Below, in pieces: positions 50,492-59,209 of a stretch of 64,000 nucleotides of DNA. A program made the position numbers and the translations under genes. Position 1 is the first letter of the stretch, and each line of letters begins with the position of its first letter. The notes beneath the pieces are model-generated. The model saw nothing but the letters and a program-made list of their open reading frames with translations. It had not been told where the DNA came from and searched no databases. The stretch is taken from contig NZ_GL987988.1 in the NCBI RefSeq assembly GCF_000158195.2, positions 609,632-673,631 of the forward strand, given 5' to 3'. This DNA comes from Fusobacterium mortiferum ATCC 9817. Its GTDB lineage: Bacteria; Fusobacteriota; Fusobacteriia; Fusobacteriales; Fusobacteriaceae.

Positions 50492-51370
50492 TTAAAGCTC
50501 AAAATTTTTAGTAAATTCAATAAAAAGTTTAATAGCTTTAGATACATATTTATCTTTTCTAACTATAAAAGCAATATTCCAAGGAAATCCTTCCTTGATA
50601 TGTATAGCCTTTATATTTTTAGAATGAAATTTGCTTAAAATTGGCTTAGGTAAAATAGATATTCCTTGATTCAATGCTACCATTTCAGCAATAAAGTCCC
50701 ACTGTGAGCTTGTACAAATAATATTAGGTTCAAAACCAGCTTCATTACATCTGATTTTTATTCTATCGTAAAGCATATAGGTTTCATTTAATGAGATTAA
50801 TGGTTCATCTTTAATTTCTAGTAAAGATACCTCTTCCCTAGAAGCAAAAGGATGAGATTTATTAGCAACAACGACTACATCAGCAGAGAAAATAGGTGTA
50901 ATATTAAATTCATCAGAAGAAAAAGGAAGAATAACAACACCAATATCAATTTCTCCATTATGTACTTTATCTTTTACAGTATTGGCTCCAGCTTCTATAA
51001 TTTGTAAGTTTATAGAATGAAAATTATCTTTAAAACTTTTTATTATAGAAGTAAAGTAGATAGTACTTATAACTGGAGGAACCCCAACCTTAATTTTTCC
51101 TTTTTCTATACTAACACTATCTAATAGCATCTCAAGTTGTTCATTTATGACTTTAAGAGCAATTACCCCATTTTCATAAAGAAGCTGACCTTCAGGAGTG
51201 AGTTTAAAGTGTTTTGAAGTTCTATCAATTAAAGTTATATCTAACTCATTTTCAAAAGTTTTAATTGCTTTACTTAAGGCAGATTGACAAACAAAAAGAT
51301 TTTTAGAAGCATTAGTAAAACTTTTTTCTTTTGCTACTTCGATAAAATAATTTAGAGATTTAATATTCAT
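50492..51370 (-). CDS. LysR-family transcriptional regulator
   Basis: The 292-residue protein has an N-terminal winged helix-turn-helix (MNIKSLNYFIEVAKEKSFTN then ASKNLFVCQSALSKAIKTFE) and a C-terminal substrate-binding domain with KIKVGVPPVISTIYFTSI. It resembles CynR/CbbR-type regulators of organic acid use. It lies between the GntP permease and the divergent CoA-transferase operon and probably controls both. Confidence 0.92.
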   Translation of the reverse strand: MNIKSLNYFIEVAKEKSFTNASKNLFVCQSALSKAIKTFENELDITLIDRTSKHFKLTPEGQLLYENGVIALKVINEQLEMLLDSVSIEKGKIKVGVPPVISTIYFTSIIKSFKDNFHSINLQIIEAGANTVKDKVHNGEIDIGVVILPFSSDEFNITPIFSADVVVVANKSHPFASREEVSLLEIKDEPLISLNETYMLYDRIKIRCNEAGFEPNIICTSSQWDFIAEMVALNQGISILPKPILSKFHSKNIKAIHIKEGFPWNIAFIVRKDKYVSKAIKLFIEFTKNFEL

Positions 51371-51456
51371 AAAGTCCCTCCCAACTAAAAAGAATTTTTT
51401 ATTATATTATACAACAAAAAAAGATAGTATTTTAGATATTTTTTTCTCATTTTTTA

Positions 51457-51473
51457 TATGAAAAAAAATCATA
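51457..51473. promoter_or_regulatory. TATGA-N7-TCATA box before LysR/CoA-transferase
   Basis: TATGA-AAAAAAA-TCATA, the same 17-base dyad as at 50432. It is about 85 bases upstream of the lysR ATG. A related TATGA-N6-TCACA copy occurs at 51521. Confidence 0.5.
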
Positions 51474-51598
51474 TTAAAAAATAAAAGAACATTACTATAG
51501 AAAAGTAAAAATCTTAATTCTATGAAAAAAATCACAAAATATGTAATAGTTTCAAATCCTAAAAATAAAAAAGATAAAAAAAATGAAAAAAAACTTAC

Positions 51599-51627
51599 TT
51601 GACATTCCTAAAATAAAAAACTAAAAT
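51599..51627 (+). promoter_or_regulatory. CoA-transferase promoter
   Basis: A perfect TTGACA (51599-51604), 17 bases and TAAAAT (51622-51627) lie 70 bases before the ATG. Confidence 0.65.
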
Positions 51628-51697
51628 TGTGGACAAAGAGAAGGATAAAGACAAAATGCCAGACTTAATCTCAAAAAATGATTAAGGAGTGAGAAAT

Positions 51698-53254
51698 ATG
51701 GCTAAATTTATAAAAGCAAATGAAGTACCAAAGTTAATAAAAGATGGGGCAGATGTGTTATTAGATGGATTTGTAACAATTGGTGTTCCAGAAGAAATCT
51801 ATTATGAAATAGAAAAATCTTTTTTGGAAACTGGAAGTCCTAAAGATTTAAGAATTATGTTTGCTGCAGGTTTTGGAAATGCTAAAGCAGGAACAGGATT
51901 AAATAGATTTGCTCATAAAGGAATGATAAGAAGAGTAATAGGAGGACATTGGGGATTAGCTCCAGAATTAGGAAATTTAGCTAATGCAAATGAGCTAACA
52001 GGGTATAATTTTCCACAAGGAGTAATAGCTCAAATGTTTAGAGATATGGCAGCAAATAAACCAGGAACTATATCTCATGTTGGATTGGGAACATTTGTAG
52101 ACCCAGAATTACAAGGGGGAAAAATAAACAGCATAACAACAGAGAATTTAGTTGAAAAATTGCATTTAAATGGAAGAGATGTATTATTTTTCAAAGGGCA
52201 AAAAGGAGATATAGCACTCTTAAAAGGAACAACTGCAGATTGTGAAGGAAATATCTCTCTAGAAGAGGAGCCATTATCACTTGAGATGCTATCAATAGCT
52301 ACTGCTGTAAGAAATAATGGTGGTATTGTAATTGTTCAAGTAAAAAATAAGCTTGAAGATGGTTATGTTCAACCAAAAGATGTAAAAATCCCAGGGGTAA
52401 TGGTTGACTATGTTGTTGTTGCAGAAAATAAAGAGTTTCATAAACAAACTTTAGTAGAGGAGTTTAATGAAAAGTTTGTGACTAGAAAAAAAGTAGAAAG
52501 TCATGAGGGAAAAAGTGTAGCACTAGATGAGAGAAAAATTGTTGCAAGAAGATGTGCAATGCTTTTAACTAGAGATAAGAAAATTTTAAATTATGGAATA
52601 GGGATGCCAGAAGTAATTGCAGATGTTTTAAATGAAGAAGGGCAAGAAGAATACTTTGTTCCAACAGTAGAACCAGGAGCAATAGGAGGAACACCTGCAG
52701 GTGGGGCTAATTTTGGAGCTTCAGTTTATCCAAGAGCAATAGTAGATCAGCCATATCAATTTGATTTTTATGATGGTGGAGGAATTGATGCTGCATTTTT
52801 AGGATTAGCTCAATGTGATAAATATGGAAATATAAATGTATCAAAATTTGGTCCTAAGATAGCAGGGTGTGGTGGATTTATAAATATTACTCAAAATGCT
52901 AAAGAGGTTGTATTTTGTGGAACATTTACTGCAGGAGGATTGGATATTACAGTAAGTGATAGAAAATTAGTAATAAAAAACGAAGGGAAAATAAAGAAAT
53001 TTATATCAGATGTAGAACAAATAACATTTAGTGGAAATCTAGCAAAAGAAAATGGTAAAAAAGTAACCTATGTAACTGAAAGAGCAGTATTTGAATTGAG
53101 AAAAGAGGGAGTTACATTGGTAGAGATAGCACCTGGAGTAGATTTAGAAAAGGATATATTAGCTCAGATGGATTTTGCTCCAATAGTAGCAGATGATTTG
53201 AAATTAATGGATTCAAGAATATTTAGAGATGAGAAAATGGGATTAAAATTATAA
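51698..53254 (+). CDS. Acyl-CoA:acetate CoA-transferase (YdiF/Pct type)
   Basis: The 518-residue protein is a fused alpha-beta family I CoA-transferase. The N-terminal half has AGFGNAKAGTGLNRFAHKG, and the C-terminal half the catalytic Glu in VPTVEPGAIGGTPAGGANFG plus FDFYDGGGIDAAFLGLAQCD. Length and motifs fit propionate/acetate CoA-transferase and E. coli YdiF. It moves CoA between short-chain acids in fermentation. ATG 51698 follows AAGGAGTGAGAAAT; a GTG lies nine bases earlier. Confidence 0.92.
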   Translation: MAKFIKANEVPKLIKDGADVLLDGFVTIGVPEEIYYEIEKSFLETGSPKDLRIMFAAGFGNAKAGTGLNRFAHKGMIRRVIGGHWGLAPELGNLANANELTGYNFPQGVIAQMFRDMAANKPGTISHVGLGTFVDPELQGGKINSITTENLVEKLHLNGRDVLFFKGQKGDIALLKGTTADCEGNISLEEEPLSLEMLSIATAVRNNGGIVIVQVKNKLEDGYVQPKDVKIPGVMVDYVVVAENKEFHKQTLVEEFNEKFVTRKKVESHEGKSVALDERKIVARRCAMLLTRDKKILNYGIGMPEVIADVLNEEGQEEYFVPTVEPGAIGGTPAGGANFGASVYPRAIVDQPYQFDFYDGGGIDAAFLGLAQCDKYGNINVSKFGPKIAGCGGFINITQNAKEVVFCGTFTAGGLDITVSDRKLVIKNEGKIKKFISDVEQITFSGNLAKENGKKVTYVTERAVFELRKEGVTLVEIAPGVDLEKDILAQMDFAPIVADDLKLMDSRIFRDEKMGLKL

Positions 53255-53581
53255 TAAATAATATTAAAATATCAGATTAAAAAGGAGGGAGTTATCCTAT
53301 TAAAAATAAAATGGTTAGTTTTTTCATTGGACTAGATTAAAAATTGAGAATATTTAAATAAATATTAATATATTCTTGACATTGCAGCTAAATACTGATA
53401 TAACTTATAATATAAGTCCTATGGCTAGACTACTTGTTTGTAAAAAGTTCAATAGATACTAATTTTTCCAAAAAATATTTTGTGATATTTTTCAAGAAAA
53501 TAGGAATGTTTATAGTGAAAATTAGGAAATAATTGAACTAAAATAGTTGATATTTTATTTAATAGTGATAGCGGATTAAAT
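53255..53581. promoter_or_regulatory. Gap between CoA-transferase and MaoC genes
   Basis: The gap holds a good promoter (53376-53404) and, at 53282-53290, an AAAGGAGGG with no frame after it, possibly a trace of a lost gene. The rest is AT-rich with nothing recognisable. Confidence 0.5.
53376..53404 (+). promoter_or_regulatory. Promoter for the MaoC-acyl-CoA dehydrogenase-Etf operon
   Basis: TTGACA (53376-53381), a 17-base spacer and TATAAC (53399-53404) lie about 180 bases before the hydratase ATG, so a leader of some length is transcribed. Confidence 0.6.
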
Positions 53582-53986
53582 ATGAGATTTGAAGAATTAA
53601 AAGTAGGAATGAAAGCAGAGGTCTCAAAAACAATAACAGAAACAGATGTAGTATTATATGCAGGTATTACATTGGATGTTAATCCAGCACATTTAAATGA
53701 AGAACATGCTAAAAAAACTATGTTCAAGCATAGAATAGCACATGGAATGTTAACTGCTGGCTTAGTATCAGCAGTGCTAGGGACAAAACTTCCAGGAGAA
53801 GGAAGTATTTACATGGGGCAAGATTTAACTTTTACAGCTCCTGTATATTTTGGAGATACTATTACAGCAACAGCTGAAATTATAGAATTAATACCAGAAA
53901 AAAACAGAGTAATATTATCAACAATTTGTACAAATCAAGATGGAAAAGTAGTATTAAAAGGTCAAGCAAAAATAATGAAAAAGTAA
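53582..53986 (+). CDS. MaoC/PhaJ-type enoyl-CoA hydratase
   Basis: The 134-residue hot-dog protein has the R-hydratase signature: TLDVNPAHLNEEHAKKTMFK (Asp and His of the active site near residues 37-42) and AHGMLTAGLVSAVLGTKLPG, followed by YMGQDLTFTAPVYFGDTITA. It hydrates or dehydrates R-3-hydroxyacyl-CoA. It sits just before an acyl-CoA dehydrogenase, so crotonyl-CoA from R-3-hydroxybutyryl-CoA is a likely intermediate. The ATG has only a weak ribosome site. Confidence 0.88.
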   Translation: MRFEELKVGMKAEVSKTITETDVVLYAGITLDVNPAHLNEEHAKKTMFKHRIAHGMLTAGLVSAVLGTKLPGEGSIYMGQDLTFTAPVYFGDTITATAEIIELIPEKNRVILSTICTNQDGKVVLKGQAKIMKK

Positions 53987-54010
53987 ATTTTTTGTAGGAG
54001 GATTAAAAGA

Positions 54011-55156
54011 ATGGAATTTAATATGCCTAAGACACATGAACTTTTCAGACAAATGATAAGAGAGTTTGCTGAAAAAGAGGTAAAACCTCTAGCTGCTGAA
54101 GTAGATGAAGAAGAAAGATTTCCAATTGAAACAGTTAAGAAAATGGCTGAAATTGGATTAATGGGTATCCCTATTCCAAAAGAGTATGGAGGAGCTGGTG
54201 GAGATAATGTAATGTATGCAATGGCTGTAGAAGAGCTTTCTAGAGTTTGTGCAACAACAGGAGTTATTGTATCAGCACATACTTCACTAGGAACTTGGCC
54301 AATTTTAAAATTTGGTACTGAAGAGCAAAAACAAAAATATGTTCCAAAATTAGCTAGTGGAGAGTGGCTAGGAGCATTTGGATTAACTGAACCAAATGCA
54401 GGAACAGATGCTGCTGGACAACAAACTACTGCTGTTTTAGATGAAGCAACAAATGAATGGGTAATCAATGGTTCAAAAATATTCATAACAAATGCTGGAT
54501 ATGCAGATGTATATGTAATATTTGCTATGACAGATAAATCACTAGGATTAAAAGGAATATCTGCATTTATAATTGAAGCTGGAACACCTGGATTTACAGT
54601 AGGTAAAAAAGAGAAAAAACTTGGAATTAAAGGTTCTTCAACTTGTGAATTAATATTTGAAGATGCAAGAATTCCTAAAGAAAATTTACTTGGACAAATA
54701 GGAAAAGGATTTAAAATTGCTATGATGACTCTTGATGGAGGAAGAATAGGAATTGCTTCTCAAGCATTAGGAATAGCACAAGGTGCTTTAGATGAAACTG
54801 TAAACTATGTAAAAGAAAGAAAACAATTCAAGAGAGCAATAGCTCAATTCCAAAATACTCAATTCCAATTAGCAGACTTAGAAGTAAAAGTAGAAGCTGC
54901 AAGACTTCTTGTTTATAAAGCTGCATGGAGAGAAAGCAACAACCTACCATATACAGTAGATGCTGCTAGAGCAAAACTATTTGCTGCTGAAACTGCAATG
55001 GAAGTAACTACAAAAGCAGTTCAACTACACGGAGGATATGGATACACTAGAGAATATCCAGTAGAAAGAATGATGAGAGATGCTAAGATTACTGAAATCT
55101 ATGAAGGAACATCAGAAGTTCAAAGAATGGTAATCTCTGGAAATCTTTTAAAATAG
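54011..55156 (+). CDS. bcd: Acyl-CoA dehydrogenase (butyryl-CoA dehydrogenase-like)
   Basis: The 381-residue flavoprotein has the family segments LGAFGLTEPNAGTDAAGQQT, GSKIFITNAGYADVY, LGIKGSSTCELIFEDARIP, TLDGGRIGIASQALGIAQGA and the C-terminal catalytic Glu in ITEIYEGTSEVQRMVIS, plus VQLHGGYGYTREYPVER. It closely matches short-chain clostridial enzymes that reduce crotonyl-CoA with Etf. It is followed by etfB and etfA. Confidence 0.95.
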   Translation: MEFNMPKTHELFRQMIREFAEKEVKPLAAEVDEEERFPIETVKKMAEIGLMGIPIPKEYGGAGGDNVMYAMAVEELSRVCATTGVIVSAHTSLGTWPILKFGTEEQKQKYVPKLASGEWLGAFGLTEPNAGTDAAGQQTTAVLDEATNEWVINGSKIFITNAGYADVYVIFAMTDKSLGLKGISAFIIEAGTPGFTVGKKEKKLGIKGSSTCELIFEDARIPKENLLGQIGKGFKIAMMTLDGGRIGIASQALGIAQGALDETVNYVKERKQFKRAIAQFQNTQFQLADLEVKVEAARLLVYKAAWRESNNLPYTVDAARAKLFAAETAMEVTTKAVQLHGGYGYTREYPVERMMRDAKITEIYEGTSEVQRMVISGNLLK

Positions 55157-55215
55157 TTAACTTTAAATAATTTGAGAAATTGAAAGTTCAGGAATTAATA
55201 TATGGAGGATGCAAG

Positions 55216-56001
55216 ATGAAAATAGTAGTTTGTATAAAGCAAGTTCCAGATACAACTGAGATAAAATTAGATCCAGTAACAGGAACATTAATAAGAGATG
55301 GAGTTCCTAGTATCATGAACCCAGATGATAAAGCTGGATTAGAAGAAGCACTTAGATTAAAAGATAAATATAATGCTCATGTAACAGTAATTACAATGGG
55401 ACCACCTCAAGCAGAGGCTATTTTAAGAGAAGCTTATGCTATGGGTGCAGATAGAGCAATATTATTAACAGATAGAAGATTTGGAGGAGCTGATACTTTA
55501 GCAACTTCTAATACAATAGCTGCAGCATTAAGAAAATTAGATGCAGACTTAATAATAGCAGGAAGACAAGCAATAGATGGAGATACTGCACAAGTAGGAC
55601 CTCAAATTGCTGAACACCTTGGATTACCACAAGTATCTTATGTAAAAGAAATGCAATATGATGAAAAAGATAACAGTTTAACAATAAAAAGAGTTGTAGA
55701 AGATGGATATTATCTAGTAAATGTTCAACTACCAGCTTTAGTAACAGTATTAACTGAAGCTAATGCTCCAAGATATATGAGAGTTAAAGGAATAGTTGAA
55801 GCATTTGATAGAGAAATTGAAACTTGGACATTTGATAATATAGAAATTAATCCAGAAATAATCGGATTAAAAGGTTCACCTACAAAAGTTAAGAAATCAT
55901 TTACAAAAGGAGCTAAACAAGCTGGAAAAGTATTTGAATTAGATACTAAAGAAGCTGTTGAGTTAATTGTTGAGAAATTAAAAGAAAAATTTGTTATCTA
56001 A
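55216..56001 (+). CDS. etfB: Electron transfer flavoprotein beta subunit
   Basis: The 261-residue protein has the EtfB motifs: MKIVVCIKQVPDTTEIKLDP, NPDDKAGLEEALRLKDKYN, and ADLIIAGRQAIDGDTAQVGP and the ALVTVLTEANAPRYMRVKGI loop that recognises dehydrogenases. It is part of the bifurcating Bcd/Etf complex that couples NADH oxidation to ferredoxin and crotonyl-CoA reduction. ATG 55216 follows GGAGGATGCAAG; a longer frame from 55180 has no site. Confidence 0.95.
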   Translation: MKIVVCIKQVPDTTEIKLDPVTGTLIRDGVPSIMNPDDKAGLEEALRLKDKYNAHVTVITMGPPQAEAILREAYAMGADRAILLTDRRFGGADTLATSNTIAAALRKLDADLIIAGRQAIDGDTAQVGPQIAEHLGLPQVSYVKEMQYDEKDNSLTIKRVVEDGYYLVNVQLPALVTVLTEANAPRYMRVKGIVEAFDREIETWTFDNIEINPEIIGLKGSPTKVKKSFTKGAKQAGKVFELDTKEAVELIVEKLKEKFVI

Positions 56002-56047
56002 ATTTAAATGATAACCTTGATAACCTTAGGATAAAGGAGATAAGAGA

Positions 56048-57058
56048 ATGAATTTAAATGATTATAAAGGAATATTAGTATTTGCAGAACAAAGAGATGG
56101 GGTACTTCAAAACGTTGGACTTGAATTAGTAGGAAAAGCTAAAGAATTAGCAAAAAGCTTAGATGTACCAGTAACAGCAGCTTTAATAGGATATAATGTA
56201 GGGAAATTAGCTGATACTTTAGGAGAATATGGTGCAGATAAAGTAATAGTTGTAGACCAACCAAAATTAGAATTATATGATACAGAAGCTTATGCACAAG
56301 TATTTAAAGCGATAATAGATGCTAAAAAACCTGAAATAGTATTATTTGGAGCTACTACTTTAGGAAGAGATTTAGCACCAAGAGTATCTTCAAGAATGAA
56401 TACAGGATTAACAGCTGACTGTACAAAACTTGAGATAAACGAGGAAACAAAAGGACTTGAAATGACAAGACCTGCATTTGGTGGAAACTTAATGGCAACA
56501 ATCATTTGTCCTGACCACAGACCACAAATGTCAACAGTAAGACCAGGAGTTATGCAAAAAGCTCCTAAAGAAGAAGGAAGAAGAGCAGAAGTAGAAAACT
56601 TCTCTGTTACTTTAGATACTTCAAAAATGAAAGTAAAAATCTTACAAGTAGTTAAAGAAACTAAGAATAAAGTTGATATTTCAGAAGCTAAAATACTTGT
56701 TTCTGGAGGAAGAGGAATTGGTTCAGCTGAAAATTTTGCAGCTTTAGAATCAGTTGCTAAAGAATTAGGAGCTACTGTATCTGCATCAAGAGCAGCAGTA
56801 GATGCTGGATTCATTTCTCACGATAGACAAGTAGGACAAACTGGTAAAACAGTTAGACCTGATATTTACTTTGCATGTGGAATTTCTGGAGCAATCCAAC
56901 ACGTTGCAGGTATGGAAGAATCAGAGTATATTGTAGCTATCAACAAAGATAAGGAAGCTCCTATATTCAGCATAGCTGATTTAGGAATAGTTGGAGATGC
57001 TAACAAAATAGCTGTTCAATTATTAGAAGCTTTAAAGAAAGCAAAAGAGTCTAGATAG
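56048..57058 (+). CDS. etfA: Electron transfer flavoprotein alpha subunit
   Basis: The 336-residue protein has the EtfA C-terminal FAD domain: LVSGGRGIGSAENFAALESV, GATVSASRAAVDAGFISHDR, QVGQTGKTVRPDIYFACGIS and GAIQHVAGMEESEYIVAIN. The N-terminal half is alpha-beta as usual. It works with EtfB and the acyl-CoA dehydrogenase just upstream. A strong terminator follows. Confidence 0.95.
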   Translation: MNLNDYKGILVFAEQRDGVLQNVGLELVGKAKELAKSLDVPVTAALIGYNVGKLADTLGEYGADKVIVVDQPKLELYDTEAYAQVFKAIIDAKKPEIVLFGATTLGRDLAPRVSSRMNTGLTADCTKLEINEETKGLEMTRPAFGGNLMATIICPDHRPQMSTVRPGVMQKAPKEEGRRAEVENFSVTLDTSKMKVKILQVVKETKNKVDISEAKILVSGGRGIGSAENFAALESVAKELGATVSASRAAVDAGFISHDRQVGQTGKTVRPDIYFACGISGAIQHVAGMEESEYIVAINKDKEAPIFSIADLGIVGDANKIAVQLLEALKKAKESR

Positions 57059-57070
57059 TAAAAATATTGA

Positions 57071-57107
57071 AGGCTGGTCAAAATAATACTTGACCAGCTT
57101 TTTTTTA
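57071..57107 (+). terminator. Terminator of the Bcd-Etf operon
   Basis: GCTGGTCAA pairs with TTGACCAGC, followed by eight T, 15 bases after etfA. Confidence 0.9.
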
Positions 57108-57144
57108 TCAGTTATAATAGAGAGCGAGACAGGAGATTAGATTT

Positions 57145-57325
57145 AAGAGCGCCAGAGCTTTCTTAGAGAAGAGATTTATTTATAGAGATAAAGATCTTTC
57201 TAAATAAAGTTGACGAGGACTGGAGTTTATCGAAAATTCGGCGGATACTCCAGAGGTGGTTACAGCCATTACCAATACAAAACTTTAGGATAACCTAAAG
57301 GACAAAGGGGTAATAAGTAGCAATC
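57145..57325 (+). promoter_or_regulatory. glmS ribozyme/riboswitch
   Basis: The leader of glmS has the class core: AGCGCCAGAGCT at 57148 (cleavage before the G at 57149), GTTGACGAGGACTGGAG at 57209, a GTTTATCGAAAATTCGGCG segment and the ATACTCCAG pairing, then AGGTGG...ACAGCC. In this family glucosamine-6-phosphate is the cofactor for self-cleavage and the message is then degraded. The region 57108-57368 contains no gene. Confidence 0.9.
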
Positions 57326-57368
57326 TCCTATGAACATTAAAAATTAAATATTATATAGGAGGATTCAT

Positions 57369-59195
57369 ATGTGCGGAATAATTGGTTATGTAGGAGATGA
57401 GCAAAAAGCTATGGAGGTAATCCTAGATGGACTTAGTAAGCTTGAGTATAGAGGATATGACTCAGCAGGATTAGCTATCATTGAAGATGGAAAGATTTTC
57501 ATTGAGAAAAAAAGTGGTAAATTAGAAAATCTTAAACAAGCTTTGGAGAAAAAAGAAGAGAAAGCTTATATAGGGATAGGACATACTAGATGGGCGACAC
57601 ATGGAAACCCAACTGATAAAAATTCACATCCTCATTTTAGTAATGATAGAAAAGTAGCAGTAGTACATAATGGAATTATAGAAAACTATTTAGAGCTAAA
57701 AGAAGAATTGATAAAAGAGGGATATAATTTTAATTCGCAGACAGATAGTGAAGTAGTTGCACACTTATTTTCTAAATATTATAGTGGTGATATGCTAGAG
57801 ACAATGATGAAAGTAAGAGAAAAAATTAGAGGAAGTTATGCTCTTGGAATAATAGATAGTGAAAATCCAGATAAATTAGTATGTACAAGAAAAGAGAGTC
57901 CTTTAATTATAGGATTAGGTGATGGAAAGAACTTTATTGCTTCTGATGTACCAGCTATTTTAAAATATACTAGAGAAGTTATATTTTTAGAGAATAATGA
58001 GATGGCAATTATTGAGAAAGATAGAGTGAGTGTCTATAATTCTCAAGGGAAGAAGTTAGAAAAATCTATAACTAAAATAGAATGGGATATGGAACAAGCG
58101 AGTAAAGGTGGTTATCCACATTTTATGTTAAAAGAGATAGAAGAACAACCAAATGTAATAGAAAAAACTTTAGAAGTATATACAAATTATGATGGAAAAG
58201 TTGATTTTAGTAGTTCTTTGAAAGAGTTGGATTTATCAAAAATTGAAGAGATTTATATTGTTGCTTGTGGTACTGCATATCATGCAGGATTACAAGGAGC
58301 ATATTTTTTTAAAAAAATTTCTGGAATAAAAACAGATGTGGATATAGCTTCAGAATTTAGATATAGCGATCCTTTCATTGATGAAAAAAGTTTAGTAATC
58401 TTTATTAGTCAATCAGGAGAAACTTTAGATACAATTATGGCTATGAAAATGGCTAAGAGCAAGGGAGCTAAAACTTTAGCTATAACTAATGTATTGGGGT
58501 CTACTATTTCAAGAGAGGTAGATATGGTAATATATACTTTAGCTGGCCCAGAGATATCTGTTGCTTCAACAAAGGCTTATACTGCTCAAGTTACTTTATT
58601 TTATCTATTAGCTCTTTATTTTGGCGAGAGAAAAAGAAGTATTACATCTAATTTCTATAATAGTTATCTTGATATACTTCATAAATTATCAAACGAAGTG
58701 GAAAAGGTTATAGAAAATAAGGAGAATGTAAGAGAGGTAGCTAAAAAAATAAAAAATAAAATGAATGGATTTTTTATAGGAAGAGGAATAGATGATAAAT
58801 GTGCAAGAGAAGGTTCTTTAAAGATGAAGGAGATTACTTATATTCATACTGAAGCTTTTTCTGCAGGGGAGTTAAAACATGGAACAATAGCTCTAATAGA
58901 AGAAGGAACAATGGTAGTTGCTATAGCTACTCAAGAGGATATGTTAGAAAAGATGATATCTAATATAAAAGAAGTTAAGGCAAGAGGAGCATATGTTATA
59001 ACTTTAACAAAGGAAAAATATAAAAATGTAGCAGAGATTTCAGATGAGATTATAACTATTGAAAATATAGAAGATATACTAGCACCAACTGTAGCTAATA
59101 TAGTTTTGCAGTTGTTAGCTTACTATACAGCAGTAGAGAAAGGATTGGATGTAGATAAACCAAGAAATCTGGCAAAATCTGTTACAGTAGAATAA
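57369..59195 (+). CDS. glmS: Glucosamine-6-phosphate synthase
   Basis: The 608-residue enzyme makes glucosamine-6-phosphate from fructose-6-phosphate and glutamine. The N-terminal Cys2 nucleophile follows the start (MCGIIGYVG), with GHTRWATHGNPTDKNSHPH and DSEVVAHL in the glutaminase domain. Two SIS domains follow (CGTAYHAGLQGAYFFK, FISQSGETLDTIMAMKMA and GRGIDDKCAREGSLKMKEI), and it ends DKPRNLAKSVTVE as in all GlmS. Confidence 0.97.
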   Translation: MCGIIGYVGDEQKAMEVILDGLSKLEYRGYDSAGLAIIEDGKIFIEKKSGKLENLKQALEKKEEKAYIGIGHTRWATHGNPTDKNSHPHFSNDRKVAVVHNGIIENYLELKEELIKEGYNFNSQTDSEVVAHLFSKYYSGDMLETMMKVREKIRGSYALGIIDSENPDKLVCTRKESPLIIGLGDGKNFIASDVPAILKYTREVIFLENNEMAIIEKDRVSVYNSQGKKLEKSITKIEWDMEQASKGGYPHFMLKEIEEQPNVIEKTLEVYTNYDGKVDFSSSLKELDLSKIEEIYIVACGTAYHAGLQGAYFFKKISGIKTDVDIASEFRYSDPFIDEKSLVIFISQSGETLDTIMAMKMAKSKGAKTLAITNVLGSTISREVDMVIYTLAGPEISVASTKAYTAQVTLFYLLALYFGERKRSITSNFYNSYLDILHKLSNEVEKVIENKENVREVAKKIKNKMNGFFIGRGIDDKCAREGSLKMKEITYIHTEAFSAGELKHGTIALIEEGTMVVAIATQEDMLEKMISNIKEVKARGAYVITLTKEKYKNVAEISDEIITIENIEDILAPTVANIVLQLLAYYTAVEKGLDVDKPRNLAKSVTVE

Positions 59196-59209
59196 AAAGA
59201 GGTGATACT

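Larger units (their letters stand above)
51371..51697. promoter_or_regulatory. Divergent control region, LysR and CoA-transferase
   Basis: This AT-rich region holds two likely regulator boxes (51457-51473 and the N6 variant at 51521-51536) and the CoA-transferase promoter at 51599-51627. No gene was found. Confidence 0.6.

Noticed and set aside
53962-54486. Minus-strand frame opposite the acyl-CoA dehydrogenase
   Set aside because: Shadow frame of a gene with complete family motifs.
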